A stretch of 64,000 nucleotides of DNA, taken from positions 185,855-249,854 of the forward strand of contig JBDWUA010000020.1 of the NCBI GenBank assembly GCA_039984715.1, read 5' to 3'. Shown piece by piece: positions 25,775 through 34,907 of the stretch (position 1 is its first letter; every line of letters starts with the position of its first letter). The notes beneath the pieces were generated by a model, which ran no database searches, had not been told where the DNA came from, and saw only the letters and a program-made list of their open reading frames with translations. The stretch comes from JABSSA01 sp039984715. Lineage in GTDB: Bacteria > Pseudomonadota > Alphaproteobacteria > Rhodobacterales > Rhodobacteraceae. The position numbers were made by a program, and so were the translations under genes.

Positions 25775-27871
25775 ATGATTGGGGTTCAAGCACTTCGCGC
25801 GTTGGCGATTGGGATGGCATTGTGGATTGGGGCAGCTCTGTGCGCAGTCGCTGACCCTTTGCCACGCGAGGTCATCGCGCCATACATTGCGCCCCCCATG
25901 GAACTTGGCGAAAAGTTGAACGATCAAGGCGTCTGGCAATTGCTAAATTCCGGAGGCGCTGAGGCAGGATACGTCTTTGAGACAGAGCCCATGGCACCCC
26001 TGCCTGGGTTTTCCGGTGCAGCGATCAACATGCTGGTTGTGCTGGAATTGGACGGCAGTTTTCTGGATGTTCAGCTCATTTCTCACAATGAACCAATCTT
26101 TGTGTCCGGGCTGCCCGAAAAACTGTTCTATGACTATTTCAAGCAGTATCGCGGCCATTCGATTTCCGACACTTTGGTGGTGGGATCGCCCTATGGTGCG
26201 GCCAGTGAAGGGTCTGCTTTGGTTTACCTTGATGGTGTGACCAAAGGCACCGCCTCGATCCGTATCGCCCATGAAAGCATTCTGGCTGCTGCCCTTAAAG
26301 TCGCCCGAGAAAAGATGAACGGCATTTCGACCGGTCCGCCGTCGTTTCCAAATTTGGAATACGCAGAGGATCTGACTTGGGACGATCTGGTTGAACAAGG
26401 TATCGCGCAACGCAAAATAGTCCTGAACAGCGAAATGGATGCCGGGTTTGCAGACACCCTTTGGGAAGACGATGATCCTGAGGCCAGAGAATACCCCGAT
26501 GAACCATACCTTGATCTTTGGATCGTCGACCTCGGCGCCCCCTCTATCGCAGAGGCAGTATTGAGTAAGGATGGCTTTGCCGAATTGAAGGAATTCATGT
26601 CGATCTCGACCACTGATGAACCTGTTCTTTTGATCGAAACAGCGCGTCATGGCCTTGTGACCGACGAATTTGTCCGCAACACAGCGCCCGACCTGATCAG
26701 CGCAGAGCAAGGCGGTTTTCCAATCGCATTTCGCGATTCAGATATTTATGTCGAACTCAACGATGCCTTGCCAGAAACGCTCCATGATGGGGTTTCGATG
26801 ATCCTGCGCACAGACAGACGCCTTGGGTTTGATCCCACGGCTGAATGGATTTTGCAGATCAAAGCGTTGCGCGAACACGGGTCTTTCCAACCGGAAATCG
26901 GCTCTGCGACTCTTGAGGCGACCCACGCAACACCAGATCGGTTCTATTCGCGAATTGAACCGATCAAACCCACGCCGCCATGGGTGGACGCCCTTAGAAA
27001 TCGCCAAGGTGATTTAATCGTGTTGAGCGTCTTTTTAGTGGGGCTCGTCGCCCTGCTTGGGTTTTCGCTAAACCGGTTGGCAGGGCATCGGTACTTTACA
27101 CCAATTCGTCTGACTATATTGGCGTTCGTAACTGTGTTCATTGGGTGGTGGGGACAAGGGCAACTTTCCATCGCGACACCGCTTGCGATTGCCCGCACGG
27201 CGCTGGACGGGGGCTCATTTGTCTTCTTGCTTTACGATCCGTTTTCCTTGGCAATCTGGGGCGTGTCGATACTGGGGTTTGTTCTTTGGGGACGTGGATT
27301 GTTCTGTGGTTGGCTATGCCCCTTTGGCGCGCTTCAGGAATTTGCCCATCACCTTGGTCGCCTGCTGCGCCTGCCCCAAATCGAACCTTCAGCCGCTTGG
27401 GACAACCGGCTGAAGTGGTTAAAGTACATTATCCTTGCCGCAATGGTCTTCCTATTATTCACCGCCCCGGCGCGTCTGGACAAGGCCATTGAGGTCGAGC
27501 CATTCAAAACGGCAATCACCACGTTCTTTATCCGCGAATGGTACTATGTCGCCTACGCCGTCGGTTTGCTGTTGCTATCGATGGTCCTGTTCAAAGGGTT
27601 CTGCCGCTATGTCTGCCCTTTAGGGGCGGTGATGGCGATTGGCGGATTGCTGCGGGGACGCAAATGGATTGAACGGCGCGATGATTGCGGATCGCCCTGT
27701 CAGTTGTGCAAAGTGAAATGCAGCTATGGCGCGATCAAGAAAACTGGCGAAATTCAATATTCGGAATGCTTTCAATGTCTGGATTGTGTGACGATCCATG
27801 ACGATGAAGCCCAATGTGTACCTTTGATATTGGCCGCCAAAGGTCGCAAGTTGAGGATGGCCGCCCAATGA
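25775..27871 (+). CDS. NosR/NirI-like membrane flavo-iron-sulfur protein
   Basis: 698 residues from 25775, a start that yields a signal peptide (MIGVQALRALAIGMALWIGA, ending CAVA); an upstream ATG at 25685 is also possible. Order of parts: a periplasmic FMN-binding-type domain (roughly residues 70-190), where the expected [ST]-G-A-[ST] flavin motif reads TKGTAS; a long periplasmic region; then five or six TM helices with two CxxxCP motifs (CGWLCPFG and CRYVCPLG); and a cytoplasmic double [4Fe-4S] site (CGSPCQLCKVKC and CFQCLDC). The layout is that of NosR/NirI, which pass electrons across the membrane. No nitrous oxide or nitrite reductase genes are near. It overlaps apbE by 4 bp. Confidence 0.85.
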   Translation: MIGVQALRALAIGMALWIGAALCAVADPLPREVIAPYIAPPMELGEKLNDQGVWQLLNSGGAEAGYVFETEPMAPLPGFSGAAINMLVVLELDGSFLDVQLISHNEPIFVSGLPEKLFYDYFKQYRGHSISDTLVVGSPYGAASEGSALVYLDGVTKGTASIRIAHESILAAALKVAREKMNGISTGPPSFPNLEYAEDLTWDDLVEQGIAQRKIVLNSEMDAGFADTLWEDDDPEAREYPDEPYLDLWIVDLGAPSIAEAVLSKDGFAELKEFMSISTTDEPVLLIETARHGLVTDEFVRNTAPDLISAEQGGFPIAFRDSDIYVELNDALPETLHDGVSMILRTDRRLGFDPTAEWILQIKALREHGSFQPEIGSATLEATHATPDRFYSRIEPIKPTPPWVDALRNRQGDLIVLSVFLVGLVALLGFSLNRLAGHRYFTPIRLTILAFVTVFIGWWGQGQLSIATPLAIARTALDGGSFVFLLYDPFSLAIWGVSILGFVLWGRGLFCGWLCPFGALQEFAHHLGRLLRLPQIEPSAAWDNRLKWLKYIILAAMVFLLFTAPARLDKAIEVEPFKTAITTFFIREWYYVAYAVGLLLLSMVLFKGFCRYVCPLGAVMAIGGLLRGRKWIERRDDCGSPCQLCKVKCSYGAIKKTGEIQYSECFQCLDCVTIHDDEAQCVPLILAAKGRKLRMAAQ

Positions 27872-28743
27872 CGCTTTCTCGACGCCGTTTCCTAAGTATC
27901 GCTGCGGCCTCTTCGGTGTTACCGGGACGCGCCTACGCAGAAACCTGGACAGGACGCGCCTTTGGGGCCGAGGTGTCCATTACAATCAGGGCAGAACACG
28001 CACAAGCAAAACAGGTGCTAACCGAAGCCCGCACCGTTCTGCGCGACATTGAAAATCTGTTCAGCCTATTTGATCCAAATTCCGCGCTATCCCAACTGAA
28101 CCGCTATGGCGTTTTGTTGGCACCTGATCCACGATTTCTGGACGTAATGAACGCCTCAGATACCGCAAACAGATTAACCGGTGGCCTGTTTGATCCGAGC
28201 ATTCAGCGGCTTTGGCATGTTCTCGCAACGGGCCTAAATCCATTGGAATATTACCAAACTATTGGTTGGAACCGAGTGCAGTTTGATGCGCATCAAGTGG
28301 TCTTGGATGTTGGACAAGCATTGACATTTAATGGCATCGCACAAGGGTATGCGACGGACAAAGTGAGCGAGGTCTTGATCGCACATGGGTTCAATGATGT
28401 TCTGATAAACATCGGCGAACATCGCAGCCTTGGCGGCCCCTGGCGTTTGGGGATTCAGGACCCTGAACATGGGGTTTTAGGCACCCGCACCCTGCACAAC
28501 GGCGCGATTGCGACATCCAGTCCGCAAGCAACACCGTTGGGGCAATCCGGGCATATCATCCATGGCGATGCACGTCCCCACTGGTCCACCGTATCTGTTG
28601 AGGCGCGCACCGCGACGTTGGCTGACAGTTTATCCACGGCGTTGGTTTTAGCGCCTCGAGATCAGATCGAGGCAATCGCGCAGGATGCGAACCTGTCTCG
28701 CGTCACGCTCGTTGATTTTGACGGCAACCTGATCACGCTTTGA
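27868..28743 (+). CDS. apbE: FAD:protein FMN transferase (ApbE/NosX family)
   Basis: 291 residues, starting in the NosR-like stop codon (ATGA). The N-terminus is a Tat-type signal (LSRRRFLSIAAASS). Family positions include FDPNSALSQLN, LTGGLFDPSIQ, LTFNGIAQGYATDKV and INIGEHRSLGG; the last resembles the NosX version of the usual INLGG motif. ApbE proteins attach FMN to Thr/Ser of periplasmic flavoproteins, and the obvious target is the NosR-like protein encoded just upstream. The two form a transcription unit ended by the hairpin after 28750. Confidence 0.9.
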   Translation: MTLSRRRFLSIAAASSVLPGRAYAETWTGRAFGAEVSITIRAEHAQAKQVLTEARTVLRDIENLFSLFDPNSALSQLNRYGVLLAPDPRFLDVMNASDTANRLTGGLFDPSIQRLWHVLATGLNPLEYYQTIGWNRVQFDAHQVVLDVGQALTFNGIAQGYATDKVSEVLIAHGFNDVLINIGEHRSLGGPWRLGIQDPEHGVLGTRTLHNGAIATSSPQATPLGQSGHIIHGDARPHWSTVSVEARTATLADSLSTALVLAPRDQIEAIAQDANLSRVTLVDFDGNLITL

Positions 28744-28756
28744 ACCGGTAACGAAA

Positions 28757-28782
28757 AAGGCCCCGCGATATACGCGAGGCCT
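28757..28782. terminator. Bidirectional terminator between apbE and coxM
   Basis: AAGGCCCCGCG and CGCGAGGCCTT pair over about ten positions with one mismatch around a five-base loop. It lies between two convergent genes and has A-rich sequence on its left (GAAAAAGG), so it reads as AAGGCC...GGCCTTTTTC leftward. It should end the NosR-apbE unit and the cox operon. Confidence 0.75.
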
Positions 28783-28805
28783 TCATCAGTTATTGTATCA
28801 AGGAT

Positions 28806-29585
28806 TTAAGACGCAGCTGTCACGGCTCGCCCGGTTATGACCTTAACAAGATGCGCACGATATTCGGGCGACCCATGAAGATCAGAGATAAGGTTTTCAG
28901 CAGGAACGCTTAGCGCTTCAATCGCAGAGGCCGAGAAATCCGCTGACAAAGCGTCTTCTGCCGCACTCCAACGGTGAACCCCATCATTAGAGGCCCCCGT
29001 AACAGCGACCCGCACCCCGTCGGGGAATTTGGCGACAAACACACCAACAAGGGCAAACCGAGAAGCCGGTTGCACGAATTTTTGGTAGTTGGCTTTTTCA
29101 GGAACCGGGAATTTGACTGCAGTCACAATTTCACCGTCGTTCAGGTTAGTTTCGAACATCCCCTGAAAAAAGTCATCTGCCGCGATTTCGCGCGTATTGG
29201 TGACGATCGTCGCACCCGACCCGAGTGCAGCCGCGGGATAGCAAGCAGCTGGATCGTTGTTGGCGATAGACCCACCTATTGTGCCCCGGCTGCGCACGGC
29301 TGGGTCACCGATATGGCTCGCTAATTCTGACAGCGCTGAATAGGTGCCGTCAGAAGCCACATCCGCATGTACGGTCGATCCGCCAATGCGCAAAAGGCGC
29401 CCCTCTAGTTTGATACCTTTCATTTCTGAAATATCCGCCAGCGATACCAGTTTATCTGGATTTGCCAGCCGCGCTTTCAGAGTGGGGATCAGCGTTTGCC
29501 CACCCCCTAAGGCCTGATTGTCACCGCCCAAGGCCGCTGCGGCCTCTGCCAAAGTTGTTGGACGCTCTACGTCAAATGCGTACAT
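28806..29585 (-). CDS. coxM: Cox-type molybdenum hydroxylase medium (FAD) subunit
   Basis: 259 residues. FAD-binding motifs of the CoxM family are clear: GGGQTLIPTLKARLANP near the N-terminus and TIGGSIANNDPAACYPAAAL in the middle. Slightly shorter than aerobic CO dehydrogenase CoxM (about 285). It carries electrons from the [2Fe-2S] subunit to the final acceptor. Last gene of the minus-strand coxG-S-L-M operon, 13 bp after the large subunit. Confidence 0.9.
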   Translation of the reverse strand: MYAFDVERPTTLAEAAAALGGDNQALGGGQTLIPTLKARLANPDKLVSLADISEMKGIKLEGRLLRIGGSTVHADVASDGTYSALSELASHIGDPAVRSRGTIGGSIANNDPAACYPAAALGSGATIVTNTREIAADDFFQGMFETNLNDGEIVTAVKFPVPEKANYQKFVQPASRFALVGVFVAKFPDGVRVAVTGASNDGVHRWSAAEDALSADFSASAIEALSVPAENLISDLHGSPEYRAHLVKVITGRAVTAAS

Positions 29586-29598
29586 CGGCTTTTTCCTT

Positions 29599-31965
29599 TC
29601 AAGCGTTGTTCATGGCAGACCACACACGATGTGGGGTCACGGGCATGTCGATATGGGTAATGTTATGGCCGCCCGACTGCATGGCATCGATGACTGCGTT
29701 CACCACAGTCGGAGGCGAACCAATGGCCCCTGCTTCACCACACCCTTTGACGCCAAGTGGGTTATGCGTACAGGGGTTCCCTTGCGAATGATCCACCACA
29801 TAAAATGGCAAGTCGTCCGCACGTGGCATGATGTAATCCATGTAAGACGCGCTTAGCAATTGACCGTTTTCGTCATATGCCGTTTCCTCAAGCAGCGCCT
29901 GACCGATACCTTGGCCCAAGCCACCATGAACTTGGCCTGTCACGATCATTGGGTTGATCACGTTGCCAAAATCATCAACAGCCGCAAACCGCTCCACCGT
30001 CACTTTGCCGGTGTCTGGGTCCAGTTCGACTTCGCAACAATACGCACCAGATGGGTAAGTAAAGTTCGCCGGATCATAGAATGCAGTTTCTTCCAATCCC
30101 GGTTCGATATCCTCAAGCGGATATTCATGCGGGATATAGGCCTTTAGGGCCACTTCGCCAAAGGTGACAGACTTGTCTGTCCCGCCGACTGAAAAGACGC
30201 CGTCTTTCAACACAATATCACTGTCAGAGGCTTCCAACATATGACCTGCGATCTTCTTGGCTTTATTGATGATCTTTTCTGTAGCGCGCACCACCGCAGA
30301 ACCACAAACCGCCAACGACCGTGATCCGTAAGTGCCCATCCCAAACGGGATTTTAGAGGTATCACCATGCACGATATCGATGGTCGACGCATCAATGCCC
30401 AGCATTTCAGCAACCACCTGTGGGAAGGCCGTCTCGTGTCCTTGACCGTGGCTATGTGCACCGACCATGACAGACAAGTTGCCCGTCGCATTCACCCGCA
30501 CTGTCGCCGCATCATAAAGCCCCACGCGAGACCCCAGAACCCCCACGAGGTTCGACGGCGCAATGCCGCAGGCCTCAATATAAGCGTTCACACCAAATCC
30601 GCGCAGTTTTCCGGCAGCTTCCGACGCCTTACGTCGGGCAGCAAAGCCCGTCATGTCAGCGATCTCTTCCATCTTGTCCATCAGCGCGTCGTAGTTGCCG
30701 CTGTCGTACTCAAGACCTGCCGCAGAGGCGAAAGGATACTGATCCGGCTTTACGAAATTCTTCCGACGCAGCGCAATAGGATCCATACCCAACTCACGCG
30801 CGGCTTTGTCGATGACCCGCTCTAGGGAATAGGTCGCCTCGGGCCGTCCTGCTCCGCGATACGCATCCACAGGTGCTGTATTGGTGAACACAGCTTTCAC
30901 ATTCACATAGACCAACGGAACCGTATAGTTTCCGGCCATCAACGTGCCATGCAGGAATGTAGGCGTCGCCGTTGAGAAGTTGGAGAGATAAGCCCCGACA
31001 TTCGCCATGGTTTCTGTGCGGAAGGCGAGGAAGTTGCCTTCTTTGTCCAGCGCCAATTCAATCTTGGTCACGTGATCGCGGCCATGTGCGTCTGTCAGAA
31101 AGGCTTCGGTCCGATCGGCTGTCCACTTGACCGGACGATTCAACCGTTTGGCAGCGGCCAGAACCAGTGCCTCTTCGCCATAGTGGTAGATTTTCGACCC
31201 AAATCCGCCGCCGACATCGGGCGCAATCACGGTCAGTTTGTTTTCAGGAATACCCAGAACAAACGCCGAGATCAGCAACCGCGTCAGATGCGGGTTCTGC
31301 GATGTCGTGTGCAACACATATTCATCTCTGGCTTGATTGTACTCAGCCATTGAACAGCGCGGCTCCATTGCATTGGGTACAAGACGGTTGTTCACCAATT
31401 CCAGTGTCGTGACATGATGGGCGTCCTTGATTGCGGCGTCTGTGGCATCGCGATTATCTTCAATCCAACCCCAATCGAAACACTGGTTGGTGCTGATTTC
31501 ATCATGCACATAGTTGTCACCGGCAAGCGCATCTTTCATGTTTACGATGGCCGGCAATTCTTCGATATCCGCCTCAATCGCTTCAACCGCATCGCGCGCT
31601 TGCGCAGCCGTTTCCGCGATCACAGCGGCATAGGCGTCACCGACATGGCGCACTTTACCATGGGCCAAAACCGGGCGCTTGGGCTCGTGCATTGGCGTGC
31701 CGTCTCGCGAATTGATCAGCCAACCTGCGGGGTTGCCTCCTACTTCGGTAAAGTCATCCCCGGTGAAAATCGCCAAAACACCCGGCATGCCGGACGCTGC
31801 TGTCGTATCAATGCTTTTGATAATCCCATTTGCCACAGTCGAGCGCGCAAAAACCGCAATGGCCTGACCAAAGGTTTTTATGTCATCACTATATTGTCCT
31901 GTCCCGGTCAAAAACCGGGCATCCTCGCGGCGCACTGTTGCAGCACCAATTCCATCTTTGGGCAC
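29599..31965 (-). CDS. coxL: Cox-type molybdenum hydroxylase large subunit, form II
   Basis: 788 residues from a GTG at 31965, chosen because TTGGAGGACGAC precedes it and the protein then begins PKDGIGAATVRREDARFLTG as usual. Molybdopterin-binding motifs: GGGFGSKIYHYGEEAL, QGHETAFPQ, and the catalytic Glu in VKGCGEAGAIGSPP (about residue 741). The active-site loop is AYRGAGR (near residue 367), which marks form II; true CO dehydrogenase form I has AYxCSFR with the Cys that binds copper. So CO oxidation is doubtful and an aldehyde or other small substrate is possible. Confidence 0.92.
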   Translation of the reverse strand: MPKDGIGAATVRREDARFLTGTGQYSDDIKTFGQAIAVFARSTVANGIIKSIDTTAASGMPGVLAIFTGDDFTEVGGNPAGWLINSRDGTPMHEPKRPVLAHGKVRHVGDAYAAVIAETAAQARDAVEAIEADIEELPAIVNMKDALAGDNYVHDEISTNQCFDWGWIEDNRDATDAAIKDAHHVTTLELVNNRLVPNAMEPRCSMAEYNQARDEYVLHTTSQNPHLTRLLISAFVLGIPENKLTVIAPDVGGGFGSKIYHYGEEALVLAAAKRLNRPVKWTADRTEAFLTDAHGRDHVTKIELALDKEGNFLAFRTETMANVGAYLSNFSTATPTFLHGTLMAGNYTVPLVYVNVKAVFTNTAPVDAYRGAGRPEATYSLERVIDKAARELGMDPIALRRKNFVKPDQYPFASAAGLEYDSGNYDALMDKMEEIADMTGFAARRKASEAAGKLRGFGVNAYIEACGIAPSNLVGVLGSRVGLYDAATVRVNATGNLSVMVGAHSHGQGHETAFPQVVAEMLGIDASTIDIVHGDTSKIPFGMGTYGSRSLAVCGSAVVRATEKIINKAKKIAGHMLEASDSDIVLKDGVFSVGGTDKSVTFGEVALKAYIPHEYPLEDIEPGLEETAFYDPANFTYPSGAYCCEVELDPDTGKVTVERFAAVDDFGNVINPMIVTGQVHGGLGQGIGQALLEETAYDENGQLLSASYMDYIMPRADDLPFYVVDHSQGNPCTHNPLGVKGCGEAGAIGSPPTVVNAVIDAMQSGGHNITHIDMPVTPHRVWSAMNNA

Positions 31966-31988
31966 TTTGTCGTCCTCCAATAATTCTG

Positions 31989-32474
31989 TTATTCGGCTGC
32001 GATTGCGCTGACGTCTTGGCCCGATGCGGCCATGATCGCTTTGACGATATTGTGATACCCTGTGCAGCGGCAAATATTGCCTTCAAGATAGCTGCGCACT
32101 TCGGCCACTGTCGGCTTTGGATTATCTTTCAACAACGCAGCTGCGGACATTACCATACCGGGTGTGCAGAACCCGCACTGAAGACCATGGTGGTCTTGGA
32201 ACGCTTGCTGAATGGTATTCAAAGAACCATCTGCATGCGCCTGCCCCTCAATGGTTGAGACTTCGGCCTCGTTCGCCTCGACCGCAAACATTGTGCAAGA
32301 TTTAACTGGGCGGCCGTTAACATGCACGACGCAAGCACCGCATTGGCTGGTGTCGCAACCGACATGTGTGCCCGTTAGACGCTGATCTTCGCGCAGGAAA
32401 TCAACGAGCAGCGTATGGCCCTCAACATCTCCTGAAACGGACGCGCCGTTAATGGTCATTGAAACTTGTGTCAC
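31989..32474 (-). CDS. coxS: Cox-type molybdenum hydroxylase small [2Fe-2S] subunit
   Basis: 161 residues, normal size. The plant-type [2Fe-2S] cluster site is CDTSQCGACVVHVNGRPVKSC (read in parts: C-x4-C-x2-C...C), and the second cluster is CGFCTPGM...CRCTGYHNIV. It relays electrons from the molybdenum centre to the FAD subunit. The start follows AAGGGAGGGT. The large subunit begins 23 bp after its stop. Confidence 0.93.
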   Translation of the reverse strand: MTQVSMTINGASVSGDVEGHTLLVDFLREDQRLTGTHVGCDTSQCGACVVHVNGRPVKSCTMFAVEANEAEVSTIEGQAHADGSLNTIQQAFQDHHGLQCGFCTPGMVMSAAALLKDNPKPTVAEVRSYLEGNICRCTGYHNIVKAIMAASGQDVSAIAAE

Positions 32475-32521
32475 GAAACCCTCCCTTTTGGTTCGTCAGT
32501 ACTTTCCGGCTTGGCGCTTGG

Positions 32522-33043
32522 TCAGCTCACCAATCGCTTTAGCCACGTTTTCTTCTCAGTTGTTTCGGTTGCAGTGTCTTCAGCAGAACCTTGATCGGAC
32601 ATAGAAGCCCCAACCGCCTGCGAAAAATTCTCAAAGAACTGGCTTGCCAGTTTTTTGGCAAACCCGTCGATAATACGACTGCCAAGTTGGGCCAATTTAC
32701 CACCGACTTTCGCCTCTACATTGTAGTGCAAAATCGTTACATCATCTAAGGCTTCTAACCGGACATCTGCGCCACCATTTGCAAACCCAGCAGCGCCCCC
32801 CTTGCCCTCGCCCGAAATTGTGAGGCTTTGAAGCTCGACCATATCACTGATCGTAACATTCCCTTTGAACGTCGCTTTGACGGGACCAACTTTCTGGGTC
32901 ACCGTCGCCTCAAACCCTTCGCTGGGCGAACCTGACATCTCGGTACATCCGGGTACACTGGCCTTGAGGATTTCAGCATCCAAAAGTCCGGCCCAAACCG
33001 TTGCAACATCTCTATTTATTGTACAGCTATCACTAATTTTCAT
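32522..33043 (-). CDS. coxG: CoxG-like SRPBCC-domain protein
   Basis: 173 residues. It has the CoxG/SRPBCC fold pattern: N-terminal ATVWAGLLDAEILKASVPGC, GPVKATFKGNVTISD, and a C-terminal helix with GSRIIDGFAKKLASQFFENF. CoxG-type proteins bind menaquinone or help membrane attachment and electron transfer for Cox enzymes. This copy ends in a charged tail with no clear membrane anchor. First gene of the coxG-S-L-M order; the xoxJ gene ends 97 bp upstream on the same strand. Confidence 0.85.
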   Translation of the reverse strand: MKISDSCTINRDVATVWAGLLDAEILKASVPGCTEMSGSPSEGFEATVTQKVGPVKATFKGNVTISDMVELQSLTISGEGKGGAAGFANGGADVRLEALDDVTILHYNVEAKVGGKLAQLGSRIIDGFAKKLASQFFENFSQAVGASMSDQGSAEDTATETTEKKTWLKRLVS

Positions 33044-33140
33044 GGGTGCGCCCTTTGACTGTCAATTCACAGACTAAGAATAGGACGCGGGCGCTGCCAT
33101 TGGACCAAGTGTGTAAGACTAAAGTCTATGATGCACAGAT

Positions 33141-34043
33141 TTAACGTTCAGGAGCTTGAAAACTGAGCCCATAGCGTTCGTAGATTCCGGCAATTCGACC
33201 ATCCTGTAGGGCGAAATTTATGGCGTCATCCACTGCATAGGACAAAGGGCGATAGCTGAAATTCACAGCGACCCCCAATGTCCATGTGCTGACTGCGAAT
33301 CCGGCCAACGGCGGTTGATGAACAGCAGTGCCATCATCCAGTTCGTATTCTAACTGTCCCAATGGGCCCATCGACGCTTTGACGTCACCGTCCCGCAGGG
33401 CGTTCATTGCCTCAACCATATCAGGGAACCGCTTCACTTTTGCGGCCAACTGCCCCCCTGCGAATGAGGACAGGTAGAAATCAGAAATGGAATCGTTTTC
33501 GACTGACACTTCATCAAACCGGAAATAGGCTGGCACAGGCTTTTCCTCAGGATAGCTGGCCTTGTCATAGGCAATAGCGATCGATTCAGATGCATATTGT
33601 CCCGTGAATACAACCTGTTCTACACGGCACTTAAAGGCGCTGTCATAAGGAACACGCATCATAACATTGGCAACACGCCCACCAATCAGGGCGCCTTTCC
33701 AAATGTTATTGCGCAAATCGGCGTCCAAATTTTCACCTGCCGACACAAAATTAAACTGCGCTTGGACGCCCAGATCTTTGGCGATGATCTGGGCAATTTC
33801 AATGTCCACGCCGCGTGGCTTGCCAGCGTCGTCCCAACTGTAGGGGGGGTAATCTTCATAGACGGCGAACAGCATGTGACCCTGTTCTTGAATCGTGTCC
33901 ATGTCCTGCCCAACAATGTCCCGCCCGACATTCTGAGGTTTTGGTTGCGGAATATGATCTGCACACGGATCAGCCGCGTGCGCCTGACCGGCAAGGGCCA
34001 GGCCAATCGTCAAGTACAACACAAAATTTGAAACACGCCGCAT
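33141..34043 (-). CDS. xoxJ: MxaJ/XoxJ-type periplasmic protein of methanol oxidation
   Basis: 300 residues from 34043 (RBS GAGGGATC, signal peptide ending AHAA); an ATG at 34070 overlapping the cytochrome stop is an alternative. It is a type II solute-binding fold: LFAVYEDYPPYSWDDAGKPR, GVDIEIAQIIAKDLG, and GRIAGIYERYG at the end. It is the quinoprotein-associated MxaJ/XoxJ group, which lacks a transporter and is thought to help activate the dehydrogenase in the periplasm. The cytochrome gene is immediately upstream, and xoxF lies 7 kb away in the same cluster. Confidence 0.88.
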   Translation of the reverse strand: MRRVSNFVLYLTIGLALAGQAHAADPCADHIPQPKPQNVGRDIVGQDMDTIQEQGHMLFAVYEDYPPYSWDDAGKPRGVDIEIAQIIAKDLGVQAQFNFVSAGENLDADLRNNIWKGALIGGRVANVMMRVPYDSAFKCRVEQVVFTGQYASESIAIAYDKASYPEEKPVPAYFRFDEVSVENDSISDFYLSSFAGGQLAAKVKRFPDMVEAMNALRDGDVKASMGPLGQLEYELDDGTAVHQPPLAGFAVSTWTLGVAVNFSYRPLSYAVDDAINFALQDGRIAGIYERYGLSFQAPER

Positions 34044-34066
34044 AGGGATCCCTCGGCCCGCAATTC

Positions 34067-34765
34067 TCATTGCGTCGCTGATAAACCAATGGTCAAGGTT
34101 TCAACAGCGGCTTTATATCCAGCAGGCGTGCCATCGATCAAGTTAGCCGCCCGATAGGCCACGGAATCTGCAACCGGCGCACCCGAAAGCGTTTCGATAC
34201 CCGCCGCGATTTCGCCCAACCGTGATTTCAGCGCATCCGGGTCCGCACCATCAGCCCCATCAGCATACTCAGACAGTTGATCCCGCAGACCCTTAAGCTC
34301 GTCTGCGACGTCTTCCATCGCGTCCCCGTCAGGGCGCGTTTCGATATAGGTCCGGATCGCCCACGCAGCCTCTTGTCCCAAAAGCTCACCAAATGCGGGC
34401 ATCTTGGTCGTGCCATTTTGGGTATATCCAAGCCTAAAGCGCTCTACATACCATTCATCGCCATATTCTTCGGCCTCAAGAAAACGCAGATCAGGGGCAA
34501 GCCCACCGGACACCACCTCTAATCCATGGCATCTCGCGCAGTTTTGATTGTACCCAGAGGCCCCGATTTCAATCGCCTTCGCCCAAACATCTTCATCCGC
34601 AGCGTCAACGCGGTATGGGTTTTCGGTCAGCCACTCGTCTCCGACTTCTGGCAGGCCAGCGGTATCCACAGGCTGAGGATTTACGTCCCCGTGGGCATGC
34701 AAACTCAGGCTGAATGCAATAACGGCTCCACCCGCCAAAAGTACTCTTGATGTTTTGTGTTGCAC
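34067..34765 (-). CDS. xoxG: c-type cytochrome, likely XoxG electron acceptor
   Basis: 232 residues from a GTG at 34765, preceded by GGGAGA and giving a signal peptide ending LHAHG. One haem site, CARCH at residues 76-80, with the axial Met in KMPAFGE (about 122); the WYVERFRLGYTQNGTTKMP region is typical of the cytochrome cL/XoxG family. The C-terminal 80 residues form an acidic, helical, Ala/Asp-rich extension. It should take electrons from XoxF in the periplasm. The XoxJ start overlaps or closely follows its stop. Assignment to XoxG rests on context and family style. Confidence 0.82.
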   Translation of the reverse strand: MQHKTSRVLLAGGAVIAFSLSLHAHGDVNPQPVDTAGLPEVGDEWLTENPYRVDAADEDVWAKAIEIGASGYNQNCARCHGLEVVSGGLAPDLRFLEAEEYGDEWYVERFRLGYTQNGTTKMPAFGELLGQEAAWAIRTYIETRPDGDAMEDVADELKGLRDQLSEYADGADGADPDALKSRLGEIAAGIETLSGAPVADSVAYRAANLIDGTPAGYKAAVETLTIGLSATQ

Positions 34766-34907
34766 GCTCGTTCTCCCATCACGATCTGCTTTTTCCTTTT
34801 GTAAGGCAACGCATCCAACCAGTGGTATTGGACTTTGGTTGTGGTTCGCCTGCATTTAGACGAAAGTCTTATTCGACGCGAAGAAGTGAGCTTGTTAGCG
34901 TGGGACG

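Noticed and set aside
25943..26710. Minus-strand open frame of 255 codons inside the NosR-like gene
   Set aside because: Antisense to an obvious domain-bearing gene, with Cys/His/Trp-scattered composition typical of a shadow frame.
25775..28743. Part of a nitrous oxide reduction (nos) or nitrite reduction (nir) cluster
   Set aside because: No nosZ, nosDFYL, nirS or associated genes are present in the window; the context is methanol oxidation.
28806..31965. Aerobic carbon monoxide dehydrogenase (form I)
   Set aside because: The large subunit has AYRGAGR instead of the copper-binding AYxCSFR loop; only form II can be claimed.
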